Source: Diphasiastrum complanatum (Eukaryota > Streptophyta > Lycopodiopsida > Lycopodiales > Lycopodiaceae). Taken from it: a DNA stretch of 64,000 nucleotides. Both the position numbers and the translations under genes were made by a program. Where the stretch lies: positions 39,656,461 through 39,720,460 of the forward strand of contig CM055096.1 of the NCBI GenBank assembly GCA_029204225.1, read 5' to 3'. The notes under the pieces are model-generated. The model was not told the origin of the DNA, did no database searches, and saw only the letters and a list, made by a program, of their open reading frames with translations. The number at the start of each line of letters is the position of its first letter. The first letter of the stretch is position 1. Positions 41,335-53,389 of this stretch are shown here, in pieces.

Positions 41335-42890
41335 AAATCTATTTTCTATGGTGGATAGGTCTAAGAAAGAGATTCGTGCGTAGTATAGTGGTAGACCGGT
41401 CAGCCACCTTCTAAGTTCTACAAAGCCTAAAAATTGTGAAATGGAAACATAAATGAAAAGGAGCACCAAGGCTTCCCAACTGGTGCTCGGAATGGCACTA
41501 GTTAAGGTGTGGCTAAGGCAGTACCCAACTAGCCACTACTTGGAAAAAAACTTGCTAAGGCTTACCCAACTAGCAAGGATCAACAATAAACTAGGTTTGC
41601 TAAGGCTTCCCAACTAGCAAACCGTAAAACTAATTCTAACTCCCAAAGAGAAATAAAATGAGATTGCGACTATACTAAACAATGAAACAATAAAAACATG
41701 CCACAATCAAAACCAATGAAAAGGAGGCAAGAGGAGGCCCGAGCACCTTCCCTCAAGCTATGCACCTTCTGAAAGAGAACACAATGAAAATGCAAGATAA
41801 TAACAAAAGCAATTTGCCATAATCTCAAAGTGTTATTTCACAAGAGAAATGCCTCTTTTTTTACAGCAAGAAGGGCCTTTCATAAGCTTCTACTAACTTA
41901 TGGGATTAGTTTCTAAAACTTGCCATTCCAAGGCTTCTAAACTTCTCAACTTCTAACTTAGAAAGCCTAAGACTCTAAACTTAGAACTCAAGATAACTTA
42001 GAATCTTTTATTTTCTAAGCTTAAGTTTCTAAGTTTAAGCTCTTTAAGTTAAGTCTTCTAACTTATATGTTTAGAATTTAATTAAGTTTCTACCCATGGA
42101 CTTGTAACACACATCCCTTGGTAGGAGTTTATTAACAAGTACTTACACATGGATTGCCACAGTGTTTTATTTTACTTTGATTTTACTTTGTTGCTAGCAT
42201 TATCCCCCTCCTAATTGGATTGGTGGTCCCACACCAATGGCAATATAAAGAACCCCACTCAAAGTCAGTGCAGCTTGTAGATGTGGAATATTTTGCAAAG
42301 TGCTGCTTTGTAGGAGATGAAGCTTTGAAGAAGTATGAGCATCTCCAAAACATTTGGCTCTTTGATGGGTTGTATTTCAAGTTGCCCACGTTGAGGATTC
42401 AATGGATGATGTACAAGAGCTTGGGTTGTTGAATATGGTATGAAAACAACACAAGGTGTGAATGAACGGTAATGAGATGAAGATGAGGGTAAGTGGTAAG
42501 ATGTGAGTCGGATATGAGGGTGGTGGTGGAGGTGAATGAATGGATCAAAGGTTTGTTGCTCATAGTTGTCTCTTGAAGACATGATGTTGGCAGAATTTTG
42601 ATTGCAGCTTCTTTGAGGTACTGTTGAGAGTTCCATGAAGGATTGCTTAGAATAGGTGCTTGAACGATCGCCATTTTTTTTTTTTTTTTTTGCATAAAGT
42701 AGTGCCCTTTGAATAGTCAACAAGTGAATAACTTGTCGATTTTTTTAATTGCGAAAACACCACTTGTTGTTTTTTGTAAAAATTCTCGAAGGTCCTTTTG
42801 ATAATATTGCTCGGCGGGAGTTTTGAATTGGCATCGTTTGTATGCTGCAGATGTTGTAGACTTGTCTGCTCCATGAAGTGCTTCAATTGA
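41335..42890 (-). mobile_element. inverted LTR C plus 3'-internal segment of a TGTTAG-family element
   Basis: LTR C occupies 41335-42199 on the minus strand (TGCTAGCAAC...ACTTCCAACA). It is preceded on that strand by the PPT AGGAGGGGGA and the His/Pro-rich internal frame (42265-42723). This arrangement mirrors 29110-30617 in inverted orientation about 11 kb away. The rest of the element (Gag, 5' LTR) is missing, with homology fading near 42890. Confidence 0.7.
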
Positions 42891-44386
42891 GAACTAGAGC
42901 AAGTTCAGATTGATCAATCGGGTGGGAAGGAGGTCTTGAAGTGTGGATGGGAAAAGTGAGATGAATCTTCAAGATGAATTATATGGTGGAACATGGGGGA
43001 AGGAATGGGTGTGGACAAGGGATGATATGGATCTTGTGTGTTGTGTTATCCTTTGTCTGTACTACAGAATGGAATGTAGTTTACTATCACTGGCAGGCTT
43101 GAATCAATGCAGTGATTTGCCAGTCTTATGTTTGTAGACTATATCTTACAAGGATCTGAAGAAGTGTGTGACATACACTTTTTGTTTTTTTCAAGAATGT
43201 TACATTGTATTTCTGATTCTTGTTGAACGATTCACAACACCAAAATTTTGTGTCTATTCAGAATGATCCTGTGAATGTCATTGTGATTCTGTTGAATAAT
43301 GGATTCTACACTCTGTAGATTTTTAACTAGTCTTAACCAGTATTAATCGAACTATATAGTGGGTCAGGATTCCTTTTACAGAACTCTAGAGTAGCAAGTT
43401 TATCTTGGCTGTTGAGGGACAAGGTAGTTCATTGTAAGCATTGTCAGAGCAATCGTTTGGCCTTGTGAAATATGATGTATTGTCTAAGTTGAAACCTTAT
43501 TTATAGTGTACAGATCTTGTTCTCAGCCCTGTTTGATCTTAATACTGAGTTGATGGTTAGTTTCTCCAAGATATTGTTCTCCAGAATCTAGACTTTATGG
43601 TTGAACATTCTGAATATTTTCTCTGTTGTTTGTTTTACCCTGTACAATTTCTTTGGCAGTACTGGCTGCCATTCATAAATGTCCTATGACAACCAAAGTA
43701 TTCTTCCATTTCACTGAACTTCATTGCTAAATCCTAAATTCCTCCAGTTATGTGCTCTCTTTGGGGATCGACAACTCATTATACTACATTTTACTGCATT
43801 TCTTTGTAAGCTTGTTGCGACAATTGTTCCTAATGGACCATGGACCACAATAATCCACTGACAAAATTGTGATTGAACAAAAGTCTACACATGTTCTTAC
43901 CATCACATAAAACAACCCATCTGCCTGGTACTATCATTCCCAAATTCCTACCATTTGAGAGTTTCAGTGCACCACCAAGTCCAAAAGGAAGAACAAAAAA
44001 AAATACTATTTAACTCAATTAACAAATATTTCTACTTCAGAGTTAAACCAATAAAAAGCACAGTACCAAGAAATTAAATTTCCACTTACACGCACTTTTC
44101 CTGGAGAACTAAACCACTAACATCATTTTGTCAAGATCGGTTTAGCAAAAATTTAGATCGATTATTATAGCTTGACACAAAAACCATAGTCTCACAAAAA
44201 CTGGCTTACAGATAATTATCACATTGATAAGGACTTATACATGCATATTGTCCATTGCATCCAAGCCTTTATGCTTGCACTTGAAGGTTTCTTTCCAAAA
44301 AAAATTGAGCTAAAATATAGATTTGTTATAGAGACTAAAAGTCTTTTCTACCAAATTCACCTACACGAGGGTAATCTTGAAAATGT

Positions 44387-44694
44387 CATAATCACAAATA
44401 TGCATGCCCATAAGGGTTTTTCACATGAGCCATATTAGGTTTAAATTTTAATATATTCATTAAATTGATTTGCTGCATAGAATGATGCTTCAATTTCTTT
44501 TATAGTGGATCTTATCTGGGGGGAAAGGCCTAGAAAATTTCATAATCACAGATATGCATGCCCATAAGGGTTTTTCACATGAGCCATGTTAGGTTTAAAT
44601 TTTAATATATTCATTAAATTGATTTGCTGCATAGAATGATGCTTCAATTTCTTTTATAGTGGATCTTATGTGGGGGGAAAGGCCCTGCCCCGAG
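44387..44694. repeat. 154 bp tandem duplication
   Basis: CATAATCACA starts at 44387 and again at 44541. Both copies run through AAGGGTTTTTCACATGAGCC to a GGGGGGAAAGGCC end with only a few substitutions, so the event is recent. Confidence 0.9.
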
Positions 44695-44770
44695 GGCCTT
44701 CCGTGCTGGGAGGGCCCTCTGAGGGCAGGGCCCAACCTGCATGGAAGTCCCGAGGGGCTTTGGCCTTCCA
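44683..44770. repeat. GC-rich inverted-repeat cluster
   Basis: GGCCCTGCCC near 44683 can pair with GGGCAGGGCC near 44723, and several GAGGGCC/GGCCCTC strings add further self-complementarity. The block stands out from AT-rich flanks and begins exactly at the end of the second 154 bp repeat. Confidence 0.6.
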
Positions 44771-45344
44771 CTGCGTAATGACATGTCTGAGATTTTTCTC
44801 TCATACATTTTGGACAGAATCCCTGATGCGTTTGGACAGAATCGCTGATGAGTTTACTCAAGAATGAGAATTCTGGACAAAACTAATGGTTAATTCAGAA
44901 GCAAGCAAATTCCAAATACAAAGAAAAATTGAAAACTTGGCATTAAGTTTATTGTTTATTTGAGGTAATATTTCAAGTGATCTTTATAGGTGATTCATGT
45001 CAAAGTTACTTATGTCCCTTGGGAGCTTGCCATAACTTAGCCATGACTCTTGTCACCTCTTAAGGTCCGTGCAGTAAAACATGCAATCTCAATCTCAATA
45101 CTGCAACACAACTCTCTCCCCTACGAGCATGCTCAACTAGTTTATTATTTACAACTCAATAGGAGTAGTGCGAAAGCAGTTCGACAATGCTTCTTTGCAT
45201 TCTTTGCTTTACTGGAAAAACACACATGCAAGCTCATTCACTACCAAGTAGTTTTAGCTCGGGTTAATCTAAGCTTCTTTCTTCTCTGCAGCAGCATGAG
45301 CAGCAGTGGCTTTGTATGTTTCGTGCATATTGTATCGTTGTTGA

Positions 45345-47577
45345 TCAGAGAGCAGATAATTGACGTACGTTGAGTGGGTATACCTCGTTCAGATTCCCAT
45401 CTAGAAACTTTCTTGCAACGATATTGTTTCCAGCATCCGAAGGATGGTATGCGTCCCAGAAAAATGACGCAGATCGATCTGGACAAAGTGGAGCTACTGG
45501 GAAGCATGGAATCAATCCATTGTAAGGCCCCACTGCACCACAGCATGCACTATCTGTTCTCTGAAACCCTGCTCAGAAAGTTACAGCTCAGGCTATATAC
45601 CGATCGTTAAGCTTAGCAACAAATTCGCATCTCTGGAGGGACTACAAAAGTAAATTAGAAGAAGTAATCTGCTTTTAAAGTTCAAATACAGATAAAAAGA
45701 AAACATGTCGCCCACTGAAAGCGCGCAGTACTAAACTTACAAATATGAATTACAGGCTTTTTGCTATTCAAGTCGTCAACAATGCAAAGGATTTTGAGTA
45801 CCATATAAAAGTGGGTTGTATATGATATCAGCGACAATGTTGTATGAATTGCCGTATACAAAGTAGGAGCCGGGAAGAGTGGATCCAAGATCAAGCACCA
45901 TTTCTCTCACAGCTTTATTGAGGTTGATAATTAATTCATTGATGCGGGGATCACAGCTTCCGTTCACTCTGAAATTGAAAGTCAGCTGGGAAGGTATGCA
46001 ACCCAGAGGTCCAACAGCTGCAACGAAAAATTTTCGAGCTCCTAAATTGTAAACATCCTGCGGTTAGCCAGACGATGTGGCAATATGAGTTGAGAATCAA
46101 AATATGAAAACATTGGCAACTTTCATTATCTTACAAACATTGACAAGATGAGCTAAAGCATCTGAAACAAATAATTTTGCATCCTAAAGTTTCTTCTTTT
46201 CAAACTATGTTTGGAATTTTAAAAGAACCGGAAGAGAGATACTGCTTCTATCGAATGAGACATCTTCAACGAGCTTTCACTTTCTGGATTTCTGAAGGGC
46301 CATAGTGAAGATTGCTGAAGAAAATTAGGACTGCACAGGTCAAAACTATTTACGATTTTCCCCTTCCAACAATGTAGAAACAGTTAATTTATAACACAGA
46401 TGGAGAGTAGTATGAACTGCAGAAAATGCTCTTACGGTCAAACACTCTCTGAATTTTGAGACGATCCGGTCTTCAAACTGTTGTGGGGTATATATACGGG
46501 GAGAGGGAGACAGGGGCAAAAGGAAATTATTCAAATAGTCGTTGGATCCAATTGTAAATGAGAAGAGCGACTTTGCCAGAAGCTCTGCTGCTGCCGTGTT
46601 TCCCAAAAGATCGACTATCTGCGCTTTCGTGTTGGTAAAATATTTCACCTGCCTGCCGAGCGCTATACATTGAATCTGTATCAGTTCAAATCATTCGTCA
46701 TATGCATCAGCGTTGAGAGACTACTTTATTCTGGCTCTGTACGTAACCTCGTGAGAGGAGCTAGTTTATATACTAATCAACTCTGAAACGGCATTAAACA
46801 TTTTTATTTAGCTTACAAGATTGGCTCCTGTCTCATCCAGAATTCCTCCTCCTCCAGATGCATAGTTTACTCCTTTCAAAATGGCTGTTCCCGTTGTATT
46901 TGGATTTAGGTACACAGGCGTGAAATTAGGCAGACCAAGCTCCTGACCTACCATCAGTATCCAATTTCAATCTGTCAGACGAAAGATGAGGTCAAGCCTC
47001 AACTAATCTAGTCTGATAGTCTCACAGTAGAAAGCATTGATGTTTACAATTAGCACCCGTTACATGGAATGTATAAAGCATGTCAGACCATAATCCAGTA
47101 GTTTTAAAGAGATTCAAAAGGTTGAAGTCTGACGATCATACTCCTGAAAGACACAATCTCAAATTGGAATATGCAAGATATACTAGAAAAAAATTGCAGT
47201 ATATCTTTCTGTTGTCCGTGGCTCGTGCCGCTAATAGCGGTACTATAAAAACATCGATCTTCCAATACGCTACTCATTGCAGAATCAGGCAATCAAATCC
47301 TGTCAGTTCAAGTCCTACCAATGATATCAGCAACAGTTCTGCCGTTAGAGAATCGGCCAGTTGCTACACCTCCTCCTTGGAAGTCGACACCATTGAACGC
47401 GTAGTCACTTTTGGCAAGAGAGAGAAGGTAGTTGTTGTTGCCAGCATCAACTAGAGAATCTCCAAAGACAAATGAAGCTGGAATCTGTGCTTTGCTAAAG
47501 GCAGAATCAAATTCCAGCAAAAGAGAAATAAAGCAAAGCAGATCAATCACCCTTGGCAGATTTAAAAATTTCAACAT
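45345..47577 (-). CDS. GDSL-type esterase/lipase, five exons, intact
   Basis: Plant GDSL hydrolases are secreted serine esterases acting on acyl esters, including cuticular and defence lipids; the substrate here is unknown. Exons on minus: 47577-47319, 46947-46817, 46675-46436, 46057-45802, 45568-45345. They sum to 1110 bp, giving 369 residues plus stop, the usual family size. All introns are GT-AG and keep frame. A hydrophobic leader (about residues 1-30) suggests secretion. Block I is FVFGDSLVDAGNNNYL with nucleophile Ser41; block II NYASGGGGIL (oxyanion Gly about 118); block III IGSNDY (Asn175); block V FFWDAYHPSD with Asp334 and His337. NLGARKF and VGPLGCIP are also present. The ATG at 47577 is the first in frame upstream of the leader and downstream of a TATA box. 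No lesion seen. Confidence 0.95.
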
Positions 47578-47638
47578 CCTGCTAAACAATATATGTCCAG
47601 AAATTAGAACAATGGACAAGAAGAGGTTATGATGATCA

Positions 47639-47645
47639 ATTTATA
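47639..47645 (-). promoter_or_regulatory. TATA box of the GDSL gene
   Basis: The minus strand reads GCTATAAATTG about 62 bp upstream of the ATG, allowing a 5' leader of roughly 30 bases. Assigned from position and consensus only. Confidence 0.5.
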
Positions 47646-48253
47646 GCAAAGTATCCACTCACAATCTATTGCACCAATACTTATACTGTGTACTATACCA
47701 CTCTTGCATTTCTACTGAATAAGAAAAGCCATCTCTTAGATAAATATGACTACTAATTAAGGTGGTGATCGAACCAATGAAATACTCATCGCATAAGTTT
47801 GTGCGGAATTTCCTCACCAGCTTACTTGAGAAATCTTGCCGGCTTATCGAGTCATGCTCACCAGCTGCAGGCTGCATGCATTAACAACCGTTAGGTTCTG
47901 TACAATATCATCTCAATCGTCCTTAGCAACCGCTATCTGTTTTCCGGCATATGTTGCGAAATGTATTCGGAATTGAAAGCAAATGAAAACCAGATCAAAA
48001 CAAAGGTAATTTTCATGCGAGTCCCACTTAAGCATATTTATGTACTACTTTCCATAACTTTTTTAGGGGCCCATTCCATAGCCTAATGGATTGTTGGACC
48101 TTTTTTAGACCAATCCGATGTTGCCACATGGCAGGCACAGGCAGAATCAAAACTTAAAAACTTTAAACCAATCCAACACTACCACATGGCAGGAGCAAGT
48201 AGAATCAGCACAAATTTGTTTCGAAAAAAAACAGGTGACTATTTTGCTTTTTA
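47646..48253. other. GDSL upstream region with a diverged tandem repeat
   Basis: Includes two similar ~60 bp units (about 48101-48210) sharing ACCAATCC, CCACATGGCAGG and AGAATCA, which recall short promoter repeats. No gene recognised. Confidence 0.45.
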
Positions 48254-48775
48254 GTGAGTCAAAAAACTGGGCAAAATAGTCACCAACAATCCATTACGAG
48301 CCACATATTCTCCTTTCTCAAGTGTCCTGACCGTTTTGTGAGCCTAATGTCCTTGAGAAAATATTTTCATACTCTATGGAAAATTCCCAACTATAGTGAC
48401 TATGTGGGTGCTGTTGACATTAGGATGGCTGATCAGAGCATGCGTGGCCACAAAAGATGTCCAAAAGATCCCTCCCCCTCTCCCTCTGCCTACACTGCAT
48501 TTGTGCTTTGGCAAAAGTTTGTAGAATCACGCACCCGCAGTTTGAGCAACAATGAATCTGAGTGGGATTCGCACATGCTCTCCACTGTACTACGTAGATC
48601 GTGCAAGGAAGATTGCTTCTGTTGTTGGGCTTCGATCAGAGTCATGGTATTGTATGTTGGTTGAGCATTATGGGTTCAAAGTCGTGCGCTCTTGGTCGGT
48701 TTCAGAGCCTCCTTGGAGCTGGCTGACCTGCACAAGGCCGTCTGAAGGCTGATTTGACCTGTGGAAGATTGCTTC
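48254..48775 (+). pseudogene. unrecognised coding-like region with a frame change
   Basis: An open frame (48254-48664; LKCPDRFVSLMSLRKYFHTLW, DIRMADQSMRGHKRCPKDP) overlaps a second frame (48552-48752; ASVVGLRSESWYCMLVEHYGF). Residue composition, especially Trp and Cys, is unlike the AT-rich surroundings and suggests former coding sequence with a frameshift near 48560-48660. No family recognised. It could equally be chance. Confidence 0.3.
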
Positions 48776-49905
48776 AATTCAAAAGTTATTTTCCAGGAGA
48801 AGATAATGTTTTTTCTAGCATTCTTTCACGCAACTAGCCCGATCCATGGCGTACAGATCAAGAACACCTTCGAACAGAGCAGGAGCGGGCCTTTTGTAGA
48901 TCGTCTCCCAAGAATAAGGAGCAAGCGACAACTGGGGAGGCGAATAAGGAGCAAGTGACGGCTGGGGAGGCTATAACTGCCACCAAGCACCAAGAGGAGG
49001 GGGTTCAGGTAGTGTAGTCGTCTTCCTACCCTTTTGAGCAGAGAATAGGGGGATGCAAGCTCTCCTCAACAAGTAGCTCATCGCTCTCAATAAGTTGCTC
49101 AGACTCAATGAGTAGCTCAACAAAGCTTTTCAAGCTCTTAGTGAGTAGCTCAACAAAGTTTTTCAAGCTCTCAATGAATTGATCTTCTGCTCTTTCCAAC
49201 GAGTTGTTCTTTTCTCAACGAGTTTCTTAAGGTCTACTATGAGCTACCACTCTCTCTTAATGAGCTTCCAGCTTTGTTTTCATTGAAGGTTTGATATGAG
49301 CTTTCATATCTTTCTGAGCAATCACGTATCAAAAAGTTATTGAAGAAGAAAGATTCAACGCCACTGCGTCCGAAGTGCAGAAAGCAGAACTAATTAATGT
49401 AAGTTGATTAATGTTTACTCTTGAGTTGTCTCATACTTCTAGCCAACACCTTTATCCGAATTTAGTAAGCAGAACTGATTAATACTTTTCAGCATTCATC
49501 ATTTTTCATATTGAATTAAAGCTTCGAAAGGGCTTTGCCAAGACGGCCGAGGGAAAAGATAGTGAGGACAAGGGATCCAAAGAATTAACTGCTGCAATGA
49601 AACATTAAGGAGATTTCTTTGCACTTCTTTTAATGTTTATCAGTCTTCATAGTTCTTACAACGATCTGATTTGAAGCCTGAGAAGAGTTTTATGCAGACG
49701 GTCGAGGCTGGCCTTCGCCATCTGGAATCGTCCATTATGGAATACCTTCATATAAATCATAATGTTACGAAATGGCTTTGTCTTTATCGCAATATTATGG
49801 AATGCCTTCATCTGAATCACAATAGAATAATGAGATGACTTCACTGAATTACATGATTGTACATGACCTGAAGTTGTTGTAACAGTGGCTGGATTGTCTC
49901 AATCA
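48776..49905. other. spacer with short tandem repeats
   Basis: Two ~30 bp units with AATAAGGAGCAAG...CTGGGGAGGC (about 48913-48972), and AGTAGCTCAACAAAG(C/T)TTTTCAAGCTCT repeats at about 49070-49190. No gene recognised. Confidence 0.5.
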
Positions 49906-50560
49906 GTGTCCGAATTGTGCATTTTGTTTTCATTCGGTCATTTTATCGAGTCTTTAGTCTGAGTCGCATTGGATGCTATGCTTCGAATTCCAGATTTGCA
50001 AGTAAAAGAAAGGATATGCCATTGTTTCAATATTTAAGACCAAAATAATGTGTTTGAGTTATCCATTTTGTTATGATTTGGTCATTTTACAAAATCTTAG
50101 TTGAATTGGATTCTGTGCTTCAACAGAAGTGAGTAAAAGATTGGATTTGCCATTGCTTCTAATATCTACATCCAGGATTATGCGTCTGAGTTGTCTGTTT
50201 TATTTTCATTTAGCCATTCTTTGGAGATTTTTGTTTGAGTTGAATTGGATGATGGGCTCCGAATTCGAGTGGCAATGAAAAAATTTTAATTGCGCTGCAA
50301 CCAAGGATATGCGTACGAGTTGTCCGTTTCGTTTTGATTTGGTCATTTTATGAATTCTTTCGTCTGAATTGGATGCTGTGCTCAAAATTCGACTGTGCAA
50401 GTCAAAAATTTATTATCGTTGTTTCTAATATTTAAATCCAAGATCTTGTGTCTGAGTTGTCGATTTAGGCTTCATTTAGTCACTTTTTGTATTCTTTAGT
50501 TTGAGCTGAGTTGGATGCTCTGCTCCGGTTTCGAGACTGGCAATTTAGAGATTTGTTATT
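49906..50560. repeat. ~135 bp tandem array, five diverged units
   Basis: Units start near 49906, 50050, 50182, 50311 and 50448 with the pattern G(T/C)GT(C/T)(T/C)GA(G/A)TTGTCC. Each then contains TTTTCATTT(A/G)GTCATTTT, GAATTGGATGCT and GCAAGT(C/A)AAA blocks. Spacing is 129-144 bp. Confidence 0.8.
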
Positions 50561-52937
50561 GCAAGTTCTATTTTCATTTAGTCATTTGGTGAATATGCAC
50601 TGAAGTTCATAAGTTTCTTATGTGATGGAAGTATGATAGATGACTGACGGTAATATAAAAGTTGCTTATGGCATTCAACATTCTGCATCAAAGACCTTCG
50701 TCATGGTTTTGTCCATTGACGAATGAGGTGTGAGCCATGTTGAAGATGGCATAGGAGAGACATGAAAAGTAAACCAAACTCAAAAACTGCACAGAGCTTC
50801 AACTTTGCAACAAAAAATCAAAAAATAAGCTTACCCAGACACACACTCAATGGGCACACACACAAGGCTTCAAACTCAGAAGCAAGATATGAAAATAAGG
50901 CATCAAAGAAATGTTTACCACTGAAGGTCTTTTATGATAGGACTTCGTTTAAGGCTTCTAACTCTAGCATACTTTTTCCTTACAATGTTGTAAGTTGTCT
51001 CATATACCTGCTATCTGTCATATCCTAGAAGTTTCATCAATCTTGATCATACTTTCTTAAGAAGTCAAATAAATCAGGAAACCATTATGCATGCAAAAAT
51101 TTAACTTACCAATAGTCGCTATCAGAGTCTCACTTTGAAATAAGTTAGAATATAGATAAGCTTTATAACTTTTGTAGTGAAAACATTTGTAGTAGTTCTT
51201 TTTAGGCTCAACATCAGTGTTCCAATAGTGACTTGGCTTCTAATCAAATCTCTTTTGCGAAATAACACTATTATCGACAATTTTAATATATTTGCGAAGT
51301 AAATGTTTTAAGTGCATGTCAATCACATATTTTTTGGAAATTACCATCATTTGATTGTTAGTCATAGTCTATTTAATTTCTTGGAAGTCTCAATATACTT
51401 TTCTTGGCAATTATTAGTAGGATTTTTCATTGATGTGTAACGAAAGTGATGTTATGTTTTGGTTCCATTGAAAAGATTTAAAATCTATATGTATGGCTAT
51501 TTACTTACATTGAAGGAAAAGTCATGTAGGACCTAAGTTTTACTTTTTCGGAAACAATGTTTGTAATCTTCAAGTTCAAATGCCAGTGATTAGTTAATGC
51601 TTAGAAGTTTTTTGGGGAGATTTAAAACATTCATTGCTTTGCTGCTCAAAATTTTGAGACCTTTTAAAAAAAATTGTTTTTTTCTTTCGATTTTCAAGTT
51701 TTTTGATTCATTTTTGCATTTTCAATGATTTGAACTTTGGTTTTATATAAAGTGATAGGCAGAGATTCAATTGCAGATTTAGATACAGGCTGTGTATTGT
51801 GTCCATTTTGAACATTTTCTGCCAAGTGTTGGATGAGCTACTACAATCCTAGCCCAGAAAGGTAATCTCCAATATTTCCAGGAAGTGTTTTGGGGCCTAC
51901 ACCAGTGTCGTTGTCAAATGCAATCTCCACATTGCCACCACCAAGAATGTTTTATAGCATGTCTTGCATTACTAGCATTGGATTGAATAGCGTTGGGGCC
52001 CCATGCATCCTCCTCCTCTCAACCATGCATACACACAAGCCGTTTGAAGGAGTCCTCAATACTCTCTATTCTTGATGGCGCCTCCTACAAACGGTTAACG
52101 CACTCCTCTTCTGTGGGAAAAACTAAAAAAAACTGATCGTGGATGGCAAAATTAAAGAACGACAAGTTCTAACAGATGCAGGGTCTGCAGCACCATCAAC
52201 GGTGTTCAACTGAGTGTATGGATATGGTTGGAATTCCTTCCCTTTTCAATCTTGTAGGCTTTGTCGTCAGATTTGTCTTCCTCTCGTTTTTTTTTTTCTT
52301 TTTAAGCAGCGATCTCAGTCCACTGTTCCAGTTCAAACTTCAATAAAAAAGTTGACACTAGAAGTTCCCTAAGCTACAGAGTTTGAAGATTGTAGTCAAA
52401 AGCAAGTGACATTATTTTTTGGAACTCAGACATGCATATCCAAAAATTTTGGGAAGGTATGCAGCAAAAAATCTTTGTCTACTAGCTGATAGTGTTATTC
52501 ACTGATCTTTAAGAAACTTTCTTCATGCTTGGAATTGGGTGATGTGGAGGAATGCTAAGACTTTCAGCCTAAAGCATTGAGCATGCTATTTATTAATTAT
52601 AACTGTAAGTTGGATGATGGTAGGCCTTTGTAGAAGAAGGCAAGGCTAGATACACTAACAAGGTTGGATTCAAGGTTGTTGATGTGGTGAGTACTATAAT
52701 AGCCATTCCTGAAAATTGCATCTTTAACACTTAGAGAGATGTGATTGCAATTTCTTGCATGAAAGTTTGGAATCATCTGAATGTCTCTATTGGATTCGTA
52801 GGACGTATATGTAGCTGACAATGAGCAATATGAGCAGAAGCTGAAAATGGAGAGCTTGGCTAGGTTCTTGCAACGCAAGTCCCTTCAGCGCTTTGTACAA
52901 CTTTGATGAGTAGCAAATGTCCTCACATTAATTTTGG
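50561..52937. other. AT-rich spacer, nothing recognised
   Basis: Short, low-complexity or overlapping frames only. None carries a recognisable domain or flanking gene signals. Confidence 0.5.
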
Positions 52938-53372
52938 CAGGTGTGTTCGCATTTGCAGGTGTGTTTGCAGGTACGATATTTATTTCTATCAAAAACTCGA
53001 ATCTAGATATATGTATGTTTCTATTTGAAAGTTTCTGATTAAAGATAGAAGTAAACTTCCCAATAGTATACTCTATGAAGATTTTACTGCAATTTCTATT
53101 TGTATGCTCCCTGATAATCATATGCCAAATTGCAGATTGTATGTGAGAGACTACTATTTGATTCTTTTTCTCTAATAATCGTATGCAGATATTTGAAGTG
53201 CATATGCTAACAATTTTTGGATTTAGTGCAAGTTCGCATTTGCCAGTTTGCATTTGCATGTGTGTTTTTCAGTTTGCAGGTGTATCTGTCAGTTTGCAGG
53301 TCTGTTTGTAGGTACGATACCTATTTCTATCAAAAACCTGAATCCAGATATATGTATGTTTCTATTCGCGTG
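52938..53372. repeat. direct repeat pair, ~341 bp apart
   Basis: 52938-53034 and 53279-53372 share GCAGGTGTG, GTAGGTACGATA, TTTCTATCAAAAAC and GAT(A/C)TAGATATATGTATGTTTCTATT. The second copy leads directly into the 18 bp array. Confidence 0.75.
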
Positions 53373-53389
53373 TTTCTGAGCAACTCGAA

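Larger units (their letters stand above)
42891..45344. other. intergenic stretch downstream of the GDSL gene
   Basis: No gene recognised. It contains a 154 bp tandem duplication (44387-44694) and a short GC-rich inverted repeat (44683-44770). Confidence 0.5.

Noticed and set aside
49906-50560. Possible CRISPR-like array
   Set aside because: Repeats are long, diverged and contiguous without unique spacers; an ordinary plant tandem repeat.
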